DNA of 64,000 bases from the NCBI GenBank assembly GCA_025506515.1, contig CM046447.1, forward strand, positions 92,276,032-92,340,031, in the 5' to 3' direction. This DNA comes from Flaveria trinervia (taxonomy: Eukaryota > Streptophyta > Magnoliopsida > Asterales > Asteraceae). The notes beneath the pieces are model-generated. The model had not been told where the DNA came from. It saw only the letters and a list, made by a program, of their open reading frames with translations, and ran no database searches. Positions 23,101 to 32,987 of this stretch are shown here, one piece after another. The translations under genes and the position numbers were made by a program. Numbering within the stretch: position 1 is the stretch's first letter; every line of letters starts with the position of its first letter.

Positions 23101-23607
23101 AAGAATCCTGACTTCAATCTATATAGTGATTATGGTGGTTGCAACATGACTGCAAAGTCTACATCTAGGGGATGTCAGTTCCTTGGTAGAAGGGTTGTTT
23201 CATGGCAATGCAAGAAACAATCATGTGTCTCTGCATCAACTGTTGAAGCTGAATACATTGCTGCCGCAAGCTCTTGTGCTCAAGTGCTATGGATTTAAAA
23301 TCAAATGCTGGACTATGGGTTAAACTTCAAGGAGACTCCCATTTACATAGACAGCAATAGTGCTATCTCAATCACAGAGAACCCTGTGCAGCACTCAAGG
23401 ACAAAGCACATCAATATCAGGTATCATTTAATAAGAGATAACTATGAAAAGGGATTAATTAAACTAGTCAAAGTTCACACAGATGAACAATATGCTGATC
23501 TCTTTACAAAGGCTTTTGATGAACAGAGATTTAAATATCTTATATCAACTATTGGGATGATAACTTTGAGTAGGTTTTTCTTAAAACTAATTCTTATTAT
23601 TTCTTAA
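20163..23607 (+). pseudogene. Element 4 pol: protease, integrase, reverse transcriptase, RNase H with multiple stops
   Basis: Protease: VWIIDSGYSRHMTG at 20163. Pre-integrase zinc region: WHKRICHVNF to CVACLKGKQHK (20580-20715). Integrase: MDLFGPT, RCDQGTEF and NGVAQRRH, where the third acidic residue has become Q. Reverse transcriptase: 22204-23000 with YVDD at 22645-22656. RNase H: EAEY at about 23247 and DSNSAIS at about 23350. In-frame stops occur in the integrase part (for example 21032, 21055, 21147, 21180) and at 22144, 22384 and 23297. Most are explained by C-to-T or G-to-A changes. The reverse transcriptase/RNase H part (22393-23298) is open for 301 codons. Confidence 0.87.
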
Positions 23608-23725
23608 ATATGTGTGTCCTAAGTTGTCTAGTTCATCACTTTCATAAGCTCATGTTTTCTTTGGATGAAAATTTCTTTTTGAAGACTTTCTTTAGACTTT
23701 TTGAAAATTTCTGATACTTCGGAAG

Positions 23726-23903
23726 TTATGCTTTGTAACACTTGTAATAGAACATAGAGAAAGCAATATATTTATGTTCTTTGTGTTCTGTCTCTTACAT
23801 TATTTGTGTTTATAGTGTCTTACTTTGGTTAATCCAGTCATACTGTTTGATTAAGTTTAGTTAATCTCCTCTTTGTGTTTGTGTTGTAACTGAACCCCCT
23901 TCA
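23726..23903 (+). repeat. Internal copy of the LTR R-U5 segment inside element 4
   Basis: TTATGCTTTGTAACACTTG through GTTGTAACTGAACCCC matches the 5' LTR at about 17159-17356, with one internal deletion of about 30 bases. It lacks U3 and the last U5 bases. Element 3 has no counterpart in its pol-ORF3 spacer. Confidence 0.88.
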
Positions 23904-24275
23904 TACAAAGCACTCAAGTTTTAATTTCTCTTCCGAAGCAAAATTCTCAAAACTCTCAGGAAATTCTTCCGAAGTTATTTTAGCTTCGAAAGCTTTTTAA
24001 TTAAAACATCCGAAGATAATAAACCTTCGGAAGCTTTTTGACTTCCAAGAAAACTACTATTTGAGCAAAAGCAAACTACTTTTTCAGAGGTGGGACCGAC
24101 ATCCGGATTTCAAAGTTTATCCTCTTTCATTAAACTTTATCTGAAATCCCTCTCACATATAAACCCAATGGTTTCCCCCTCTTTCTATCATCTATTCTTC
24201 CTCCAAACCTAAAAACCCAAATTTCTCTCTGAAATTTCTTTCTTCCTTCTTTCTTCATCTTTAAGCTATCTCAAA

Positions 24276-26477
24276 ATGGCCAACCTTGCTCATAGAAGTG
24301 ATCCCAACTTTACCATGCAGCTACACAAGCAATACAATCAAGTTGCTCTGTTAAGCTTTGAGAAAGATCCTCATTTCTTAAAGGTTTGTCATTTCTTAGC
24401 TTTATCAAACTACTTCACCTTCCTAACCATTGATCCTCCTCTCTATGAGGATCAACTGGTTGATTTCTGGAAGACCTGCCAAGAGGTCATTATGGACAGG
24501 GAGAAGGCACTATCTGCCACAGTGCAGGGGAGAATAAGCTTCATCACTCCGACCATCATCAATAGGCATCTTCAGCTGGATGATGAAGAAGGTGAGGTGT
24601 TCTTCCCAAAGGAAACTATCAATCATTCCTTTGAGGAGATGGGATATGAGGGAGATTTCTCTGTAAAGACCTTTAGGAAAGGGAATGTCTCATCCCAGTG
24701 GAGATTCCTGCTCTATGTGGTCATCCACAGCTTATCAAACAAGCATGGTGGATGGGACCAGATTCCTGAGGATCTCTCCTTCATAATCCATGGAATGGTT
24801 CAGGGAGTCAAATTAAGGTATTCTCAGTTTGTTTATACCAATTTACTTGCTAATTTAGACTCCTTAGAATGTTACATGTTTCCTAGATATGTCCAGTACA
24901 TTCTTAACTGTGAACTGGGCTCACAGTTGAGGGAGACAGGTAACATTCTTAAATTGGGACAGATGAAGCCCGACATCTTTAAAATACTGAGAAAGCCCAT
25001 TGTTGGCTTATTCGGGGTAGAAACAGCCCTTGTCCCAAAATTGTTAGAGCTCATTGCTCAAGGTGACAACCTAGCAGCACAAGCTAGTGTTGAGCCCACA
25101 CCTGCTACCTCCCAACCACCCACACAGCCTCAAATCACCATCACTTACCAAAGAAAATCCAAACGAACCCCTGCTCAGACTATTCAGTCTGTGGAGGCTC
25201 CCATATACTCACCCATACAGGAAGAAGTGGACACTGGAGCTCCCACTTCTCTTGAGGAGCAGACCACTCCCATCTCTCCAAGAATCAGTGCTAAGATTTC
25301 TCATGCTCAGCCTGATGAGCTCATTAGCCCAACTGCCTTAAGCCATCACTCTGAGTCTCAACACTCAAGTGATCAACCTTCAGGCGACAGTTACCATCCC
25401 CAGCCTATAGATCTCAACCAAACAATTCCCAACCTTGACTTCTATACTGATGAAGATCTAGGTTTCAGTGAGTATAATGAGTCCTTCTTCTTTACCCCTA
25501 CTCAAAGAGAGGTGAATGCTTCTGAGTCTCCTATATCTATCCCACATCAGTCACCTACAACTAAGGTGGACACTTCTGAACCTGTTCAGGATGTCCATAT
25601 GGAAGAGGCTCTCACTTCTGAAAGTGCTTACATCATTATGACCTCAACCATGGCAACTCAGCTCACTGATATCTCAACTGAGATTGCCAGTGAGCAAAGG
25701 AAAACCAGTAGCCAAGAACCTGAAGCTGGTGGTGAAAGAGAGGACTTTGGTCTAATCATCTCATCCTCCAATGATTCTTCTGATGAAGATGAGGGGAATC
25801 TGAGACTAAAGGTGCACAAACTAACTACAACATGCACCTATTTAGTCTCAAAGGTTAGTCACCTTGAATCTCAGGTAACTACCTTACATAACAGGATCAA
25901 TAATCAGCAACTTGAGATTTCATATCTTAAGAAAAAACTAGCTGAGAGACCCTTAAGAAGAGCTCAACCAGGTACACAAGAACCTGTGAATGTGATTGAC
26001 CTACCTTCCAGCTCACCTATGCAAGTGGGTGATGCTACCAAAAAGGGGGAGAAAGTCATCACAGTTATAGAACCTGGGAGTTCTTCAGAGAGAGTGGACA
26101 TTGAGGACTCACCATCCTCACTTGCAATTGTGCATTCTCAGCAACCTCCTCAAATTCACATTGATGTGGACGACACAGACTCCTTCATACAGATTTTGTT
26201 TGAGGATGGGATACCAAGGGCTATGTCATCTTCACCATCTTCAAATCACATCATTGGGTGGAGGTATGACAACATCAGGAAAGCCCTAATCATCACAAGA
26301 GTTCAAGGACAGCAAGAAGTCTTCAATTTTCAGACTTTGAACTACTATGAAGGTCTGGATTTAGTCAACATGCCACTTGTCAACCCAAGCAAATCAAGAC
26401 AAGCTGACAGACTGGCTCAAAGAATCCAAGACAGGATCATTATAGAGTTCAGCTTAAAAAGGAGACTAGGGAATTAG
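24276..26477 (+). CDS. Extra ORF (ORF3) downstream of pol, 733 codons, function unknown
   Basis: An uninterrupted ORF from ATG 24276, in the same strand as pol and about 670 bases after it. Residues 1-250 look globular and are conserved in element 3: QVALL (22-26), WRFLLYVVIHSLSNKHGGWD (142-161, continuing QIPEDL), and MFPRYVQYILNCEL (201-214). Residues 270-500 are Pro/Ser/Thr-rich. A coiled coil follows (about 505-565, heptads in SHLESQVTTLHNRI). I see no signal peptide and no clear membrane span, so an envelope role is not supported. It is not RT, integrase or transposase. The stop at 26477 is probably a frameshift, since similar sequence continues in other frames to 28095. I recall such proteins only as hypothetical in Asteraceae. 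Confidence 0.75.
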   Translation: MANLAHRSDPNFTMQLHKQYNQVALLSFEKDPHFLKVCHFLALSNYFTFLTIDPPLYEDQLVDFWKTCQEVIMDREKALSATVQGRISFITPTIINRHLQLDDEEGEVFFPKETINHSFEEMGYEGDFSVKTFRKGNVSSQWRFLLYVVIHSLSNKHGGWDQIPEDLSFIIHGMVQGVKLRYSQFVYTNLLANLDSLECYMFPRYVQYILNCELGSQLRETGNILKLGQMKPDIFKILRKPIVGLFGVETALVPKLLELIAQGDNLAAQASVEPTPATSQPPTQPQITITYQRKSKRTPAQTIQSVEAPIYSPIQEEVDTGAPTSLEEQTTPISPRISAKISHAQPDELISPTALSHHSESQHSSDQPSGDSYHPQPIDLNQTIPNLDFYTDEDLGFSEYNESFFFTPTQREVNASESPISIPHQSPTTKVDTSEPVQDVHMEEALTSESAYIIMTSTMATQLTDISTEIASEQRKTSSQEPEAGGEREDFGLIISSSNDSSDEDEGNLRLKVHKLTTTCTYLVSKVSHLESQVTTLHNRINNQQLEISYLKKKLAERPLRRAQPGTQEPVNVIDLPSSSPMQVGDATKKGEKVITVIEPGSSSERVDIEDSPSSLAIVHSQQPPQIHIDVDDTDSFIQILFEDGIPRAMSSSPSSNHIIGWRYDNIRKALIITRVQGQQEVFNFQTLNYYEGLDLVNMPLVNPSKSRQADRLAQRIQDRIIIEFSLKRRLGN

Positions 26478-28095
26478 GCAATGCCATCGGTCAACTGGAT
26501 GTTGAGCCAGACCCTAAGATTAGTTTCATAGGGGAAACCTTGACTTAAGGCCCAGTGGCAGAACCTAAGACCCATGTCTCATCATCATCAACTGCTGCAG
26601 AGATCCACACTCTTATTGAGACACCTACTGGTAAAGGTGCTTCTCAACCTCTCTCTGGCCAGAGCTCAGATGCTACAACAAGCAATGAAGGTCAAAGCTC
26701 TATCCACCCTGAGTCACAAAGGTCTGTGAGTGACAAAGGGAAAAGAAAGATGACACCTGAGGAGATTGAGGAGGAGAGAGAGAGAGAGGAAAAGGAGGCT
26801 GAGGGGAGAAAGTTCCTCTGTTAAGTCTTCAAGACTCATGGAGTCTGCTATTAGGGCTGCCCCTAGACCAAATACTCAGAATGATGAGTTAAGGGCAGTC
26901 AGGATAAATTACCTGCAGACAAGGAACTATGACATAGACAATGTCATCTCTCTCCCCTTAGAAGAGTTGAATGAACTGGTTGATCTAGAAAGGTCAAAGG
27001 AGAAGAAGGAGGCAGAAGATGCAGAGCTTTTAGTACAAGTCAAAGAAGAGAGAAGAGGAAAAAGACTATACAAGGATATGCCTACCCTCTCCCTAGTTCA
27101 GGAAAGTCCTGCACAAGAAGATGTGGTTCAACAAGAACCTTAGGTAGACAAAGAAGAAGAGAGGATCAAGATGATCACTACTGAGTGCCACAGGCTTCTA
27201 TCAGGCAGATGCACTCCTTCCCTTGTCCTATGACTATGTTAAGTTTGAGTACTTAAAACAACTTGAACTTGAGATAATCAAGGACAGAAAGACAACTAAG
27301 AAGAAGCTAAAGGAAGAAGCTAAAAAATCAAGAGCTGTCATCCAAATGAGCATGAAGAAGTCTGCTAATAGGCAGAGGATGATGAGCTTCTTGAAGCTAT
27401 ATGGATTCTCCAGAAGGAGACTTGGCCCCATGTCTCTATCCACTATGGATGAGCATATTAGAGTGATCAAGTAGAAGATCAAAAGTGGAGAGCTCATTGA
27501 CTTACACTCCACTCCAAGTCAAGCCCCACCTGAAGTGGAGGTTAAGGTTGAACAACCAGACAACACAACCTGGACCTCTTGCTGAAACTCGGCAAGCTTC
27601 ATCTTCTGATCCATAGCAGGGTCAACCTCCCTCTCCTTCTGACCTGAGAGAGAGGAAATCCCAATAGAGAAAGACAGTGAAGATCAATCTGGTACTGCAG
27701 GCCAGTCTTCTCAGTTAAAACCCGTAAAGAGAAAGAAGAGGATGACTTCCAAACCAAAGCCAAAGAAAAAGAAGACTACACCCTCTTCTAAACCCCATGA
27801 TGAGTCAAAACATCCTGAGGTTATGCAGCCAGAGGATGCTACATCAACTCCAATTCAAACAGCTCCTCTAGCATCAGGAAGACCCATCTTGTCTTGGACA
27901 TATACCACAAATCCAGAAAGATGGCATGTCATTAGAGATCAAGGCACTGAAGACATTTACACATGGCAAGATATGTTTCAGTTGCCTCTGCATGACCTCT
28001 TTGATATGAGAAGACATTTTGACAGTCTGAAGGATCCTAATCATCTTATAAAGAAGGGATTGGTGATCATCCTAATACGGACTGTTGATATCTGA
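26478..28095 (+). pseudogene. C-terminal continuation of ORF3, broken into four frames
   Basis: Fragments at 26555-26824, 26766-27143, 27223-27474 and 27742-28095 follow one another with single frame changes and together look like one Lys/Glu-rich, partly coiled-coil C-terminus. The first piece (PVAEPKTHVSS region) has a counterpart in element 3 at about 61960-62000. The last piece ends 25 bases before the polypurine tract and contains a distinctive SWTYTTNPERWHVIRDQGTE block. Function unknown; the intact protein would be roughly 1,200 residues. Confidence 0.6.
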
Positions 28096-28120
28096 AGTCT
28101 ACTAAGTGTTTTGGTAGCAT

Positions 28121-28136
28121 CAGCCTAGGGGGAGTT
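28121..28136 (+). other. Polypurine tract of element 4
   Basis: CAGCCTAGGGGGAGTT directly before the 3' LTR start at 28137; the purine run primes plus-strand DNA. Confidence 0.85.
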
Positions 28137-28934
28137 TATAGAGATTAATAAAGAGGCTGATGCAACCTAAACATCATATGTCTATCCTGCATGCTGCACA
28201 AGTGCATTGAAGAAGAATGCTTAGGAAGTTTTACACATGCAACAGAAAATACTCTAAGTGTGAAATCTTCCGAAGCCAAGACCAATATCTTCCGAAGCCA
28301 AATATGAAGTCTTCCGAAGCCTTAGAGGCAAAGTCTTCCAAAGCTTCAACTCATGAAAACAGATTTCTCCCGAAGACTTTTAACACATGCTTTATCTGAT
28401 GTACTTTCCATAAAGCTAGACACCTTTTCGTTGCACCTCTGTAAGGTCACCAACTTACATGAGTTGATGAAAAGGCTCATGCTTTTGGTAACTGTACATT
28501 GAGGTCTTGAGTATGTAACTTTATATTTCATGTACTTTATCCTTTTTGTAATAGATAAAGATGTGAGCTATGGCATGTCATAGTCACTAGTCAAAAGGCA
28601 ATCTATCTTTTGACTCTACAATTGATTTTATTTTGTGTCTAGTTAATTGTATCCAGCTGGCTTTCAAAGTATAGCCGGCTGTAGGATGTAGTATAAGTAT
28701 CTCATGTTCTTGTATCTTTCCATTATGGTTTGTAACACTTGTAATAGAACATAGAGAAAGCAATATGCTGCATTCTTGAAAACTATATACTTGTGTTCTT
28801 TATGTTCTGTCTCGTACATTACTTGTGTTCTTAGTGTCTTACTTTGGTTAATCCAGTCATACTGTTTGATTAAGTTTAGTTAATCTCCTCTTTGTGTTTG
28901 TGTTGTAACTGAACCCCCCTTCAACGATCTTGCA
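28137..28934 (+). repeat. 3' LTR of element 4 (798 bp)
   Basis: Begins TATAGAGATT and ends CGATCTTGCA, aligned along its whole length with 16572-17370. It is followed by the TSD ACACG and then resumed host LTR sequence (TTTCACCC). Confidence 0.93.
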
Positions 28935-30624
28935 ACACGTTTCACCCTAAAATGTGTAAAATAAAGTAAAAAGGGACATGGAGAACTCACATGGAATACT
29001 CACTGGTATAGTGATGGTTGTAGAGTACATAAGAAAGCTTGGATGTCAATAGTCAAAGGTGATGTCCTAAATGATAAAAAAATAACTGAGGTTGGAATTC
29101 ATTACAAGAAGTTAGGACGTTTAGAAAATGCTAAAAAACGAAAGGTAGATTGAAAAAGGATTATTGCATCGATTTTAGATTATGGACAGAATGTTTGATA
29201 TGTGTTTTAACAGGTTTTAAAAATAGTAAACGACTTTATAAAATTATAAAAATTTACAGTTCACTATTTCAAAGTCTCCCGGACAACTTTCATTCAGAAA
29301 GTATTTTATGAAAAGATCCATAAATATGTCAAAACAACAACACAAGACAAAGGGTGCTGAAATGTGCACTTATCTTGTGAAGGCTATTGTTGAGTTGTCC
29401 GATTGATTTTGAAGACGTATAAACTATCGTTGAAAAGGTAATTCAATGAACTTGATATTGGAGTCTGAGTTTACTCAACTTTAGTTTGTTATTATCAAGT
29501 TATGATCGGTTGAAGTCAGATTATATTCTGCTAAATTTATAGTAAGGCACTTATGTGCACTTTTAAATTTGTTAAGCATGAAACGGGTTAGAAAAATTTA
29601 TTATGTCGATATATGATATATTAGACTTCATTTGAGTTATATAAAAATATTCCAAGACTTCGGCATATCCATCACTTATAGAAATAATCTTGTGAAATAA
29701 TCGAATACGGCGACATAGCCGTCCGTATGCAAACGAGATTCTTTGTTTATGTTAGAAGGTTAATGATCAAATGATAATGATTAAAATTAAAATAGATTTA
29801 GTAAAAGAAAGAATAAAAGTAAGAACATAAAGTTATGAGATTAATTGGATGTTAGGGATGATTAAACGATATATAAATGCATAATATAAAAGCAATATAA
29901 GGTTACCTTAGTATTTGAAACTTCTTGAAATTACTTGTAAAATAAAATTCTTGAACTTGCTTATAACCAAAGAATGATGAAAGGTTTGTGTGATAGATTT
30001 TTAGAGAATGAACAAATGAAAAATGAGGCATAAGCTTTGTTTTTATACTTGAGGTTAGGAGGAGATTATGAATTGTATTAATGGTGAATTATAAGTCTTT
30101 TAAAAGGGGGTTAAGATTTTGAAATAAATATAAGATTAAATAAAATAAATAGATAAAAGAATAATTACAATTTAACTTTTAATTTATTAAAACCTTAATT
30201 TTAATTTGATCAATTTATTTTCTTATAAAATCTTTATAACTTTTATAAAAATTATAACTTATAATTTGATTATTTATTTTCAATAATTAAAATTCATAAT
30301 TACTAATAAAACTTTATACGTTTATTAAAATTCATTTTATAACTTTATAAGTTTTAGTAAGTCTTTTCCATTTAGTTATTTATTATAAAATGATTTATAA
30401 ACTTTATAATTTTATGAAAAAGAATTTTTAATAAAACAATGAATTATTATAAGTTGTTAAAATGATAAATTAAACAAATCAATTCACAATATTGTGTAAA
30501 CTACACATCTAAACCCTATAGTTCATTAGTGTAAAAAAATAAGTTAAATAAACAAATTCATATCGTATGAAAGTTCAATTTTAGTTCGGGTTAGTAACTT
30601 GAAAATAGCGGATGTTACACAATT

Positions 30625-32790
30625 AATACTAAATCAAAGTTTCATAATTTGATAAACAAAAATAGATTAGTCAAACTGATGTTAAAAAATCAAAATACTA
30701 AAGTTTATTTTGAAATCAAAATCAAAATCCTTGAATTGTACAGACCACTGCTAGTGTTGCAATCGAGATTTGTATATATGAGCACTGAATTGAGACTTCG
30801 CAGAAGAGCTGTTATGATTTAAAACTTAGGGTGTGAATGATATCAAATAGATCAATGAAGACGTAAAATGATCGGTGAGTTGAACTTGAAACATAACGGT
30901 GATTTTGGGGTAAATCGAAAAGGATATGAAATGGTTTGTCTTTCAATTTGAAATTTGATGTCATGATTTGAGAAAATCAAAACCCTGAATTGATTATTTA
31001 AGACCATTGATTTGATGAAACATATAAAATCGCTTCGGAATAAAAACGCGTATGGGGTTTCTTCTCATTTGCATGGAACGAGTGAATTAGGAAACCTTTA
31101 ATTACTTGTTTGAGTAAGCACGAATCCAACATGTTTTAATTCGTAATTTTAGTGAAATACAACCTGTAAAAACTCATTATATTATCATTTTGGTAGTAAT
31201 AGAGTCAACTTATTATTGGGTAGGAAAAAAAATCAATTATAACTTGCAATCTATTTCAGGGTTTTATTTTGAAACCATGATAATATCCTTTGCAATGAGT
31301 TTTTTTCCGAAATAAGATTGGTAGAAAATTAATTTAACAAAATGAGTGTTTTCAAAAATATTTACCAAAATGGTTTTTACTAGAAAGTTAATGTTTGATT
31401 CATAATATGATTGGATAAAGGTATTTCTATTTTTAATAATGTTAATTTAAGTAAAATTAAAAGGAGAAAGTTTTATTAAAATAAAAATCAATTTAGCATC
31501 TCTTATAATTTTGAAAAATATTTTTATAGTGTTTTTTATAAAGTTTTTTTAAAACCTTTTTAGTAACGTTTTCTCATACAAAAATATTAATACTATTTTA
31601 TCAATATTTTTTTAATGTCTTTTACAAAATACGTGTTCTTATATAAAAAGATCTTTTTTTATGAAATTAAATGGTACATGTAACATTATTAAAATAATGA
31701 TATATATCATATAGTTTTTTTAAACATAAATTTATGTATAGTAATAATAATTTATATAAGTATATACAACACTAGTTTCGTAAAATAGAATAAAAACAAA
31801 CCAAAAACTTTTTTTTGTTTTGTCATGATATTTATATAAAACAATTTTAAAGAATTTATTTTTTGTTAAAATTAATTTTTTTATTACATCTTTTAAGCTA
31901 CTCAAACATATTTTCAAAAATATACGTATTTTTTAAAACGAATAAAAACCAAATATGCCTACCGAAACAAAATTATAGTAAAAATTCAACTTTTATACAC
32001 GAAAAGAAGATTTAAAATTAAGTATGAGTGAATAAAGATAAAACCAAAATAAGTTTTAGACAAACTTTATGTTCTTAGTTACAACATATGAATAAAATAA
32101 TTTTACAATTTTATTAATCTTTTTACTTAACTATTTTTAAATATATTATTTTAAAATGAAATAAATTTAAAAAATAGCACTATAGTGAGAAAAAACACTT
32201 TCTTAAGCACCTATTACGAGAAATAAATATTATAGTGAGCTGCCAAAATGGGTATATGTTTAAACATGATAAGACTTGATTAGCAAAAAAATGCACTATG
32301 TATTTTTTTATCTTTTTAAAATAATTAAAATTTGGAGTCTTGAGTTTATTATTTCTTCTTCTTGATACCTAAAATATATAATTGTCACACTCAAACCATC
32401 AAATCTAAGTGTTAATGTGTCGTTTTCATGTTTAATACCTGTGCTAATCGCGTCGTCTATAACCTGTTAATCACAATAAAACACAATTTGTCAGTCCTAA
32501 ATATATCCACTATTCAAGGAAAAAAACTCATTTTGTAGTTATAGCAATAATTGATTTCATTCAAATTAATTATGACTAAAAATAAGAATAGATATATTTT
32601 TAAACGGAAAATTAAATAAATAAATACATAAAAAGATGACACACATAACTAAAAATAAAAATAAATAAATTTTAAACGAAAAATTAAACAAATGAATTCA
32701 TAAGACAATGAGACGGGATATTAAAAGTATTATTTTATTAATAAGTATAGATACGAAAAATAGAAATGATATTATGCTAGAGTGAACTCA
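30625..32790. other. AT-rich intergenic region, no gene seen
   Basis: Very AT-rich, with long A and T runs (31500-32200). No coding frame with family resemblance; the 61-codon minus-strand frame at 31732-31917 is Lys/Ile/Tyr-rich noise. The upstream regulatory region of SCC2 presumably lies in its right end, but I see no definite TATA box. Confidence 0.6.
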
Positions 32791-32987
32791 ACTATTTGTT
32801 ACCATATTCCCCTGCCAACTGTTCCCCCTTTTAACCCCAAAATTCTCACCATTTCTTCCCCAAAAGTTCAGATTCAGCAAAAACCAACTCCAGCATCCCC
32901 AATTCCACCAAAAAAAACCTAATTCCCCTCGATTAACCCCTTCATGAGAGCATTCACACATTCCTCTGCACCGAGATACTGATTCCG

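Larger units (their letters stand above)
16572..28934 (+). mobile_element. Full-length Ty1-copia element 4 (12,363 bp, TSD ACACG)
   Basis: Both LTRs are present (16572-17370 and 28137-28934) with a perfect 5-bp TSD ACACG at 16567-16571 and 28935-28939. Internal order: primer-binding site, gag, protease, integrase, reverse transcriptase, RNase H, an internal R-U5 copy, a long extra ORF, and a polypurine tract. Large size, Gag with zinc knuckle plus coiled coil, and an ORF after pol are features of the Sirevirus branch of Ty1-copia; assignment to that branch is inference. About 18 differences in the first 300 LTR bases (counted by eye) indicate an old insertion, and gag and pol carry many stops. 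Confidence 0.93.
15905..30619 (+). mobile_element. TGTCACACC-family LTR (TSD CAATT), split by element 4
   Basis: The left part is 15905-16571, beginning TGTCACACCC, and the right part is 28940-30619, ending GCGGATGTTACA. CAATT flanks both outer ends (15900-15904 and 30620-30624) perfectly. Removing element 4 and one ACACG copy leaves about 2.35 kb without coding, best read as a solo LTR of the family also present at 9875-11069. Shared internal blocks include GACGTCGCCAGGCTA and, across the insertion junction, ACACG followed by TTTCACCC. The right half (28940-30619) is AT-rich with no gene. Confidence 0.87.

Noticed and set aside
24276..26477. Calling ORF3 a retroviral-type envelope gene because of its position after pol
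   Set aside because: I see no signal peptide, no membrane span and no furin-like site; position alone is not enough.
31732..31917. Small membrane-like ORF
   Set aside because: Tyr/Lys/Phe-rich product of an extremely AT-rich stretch, no context.
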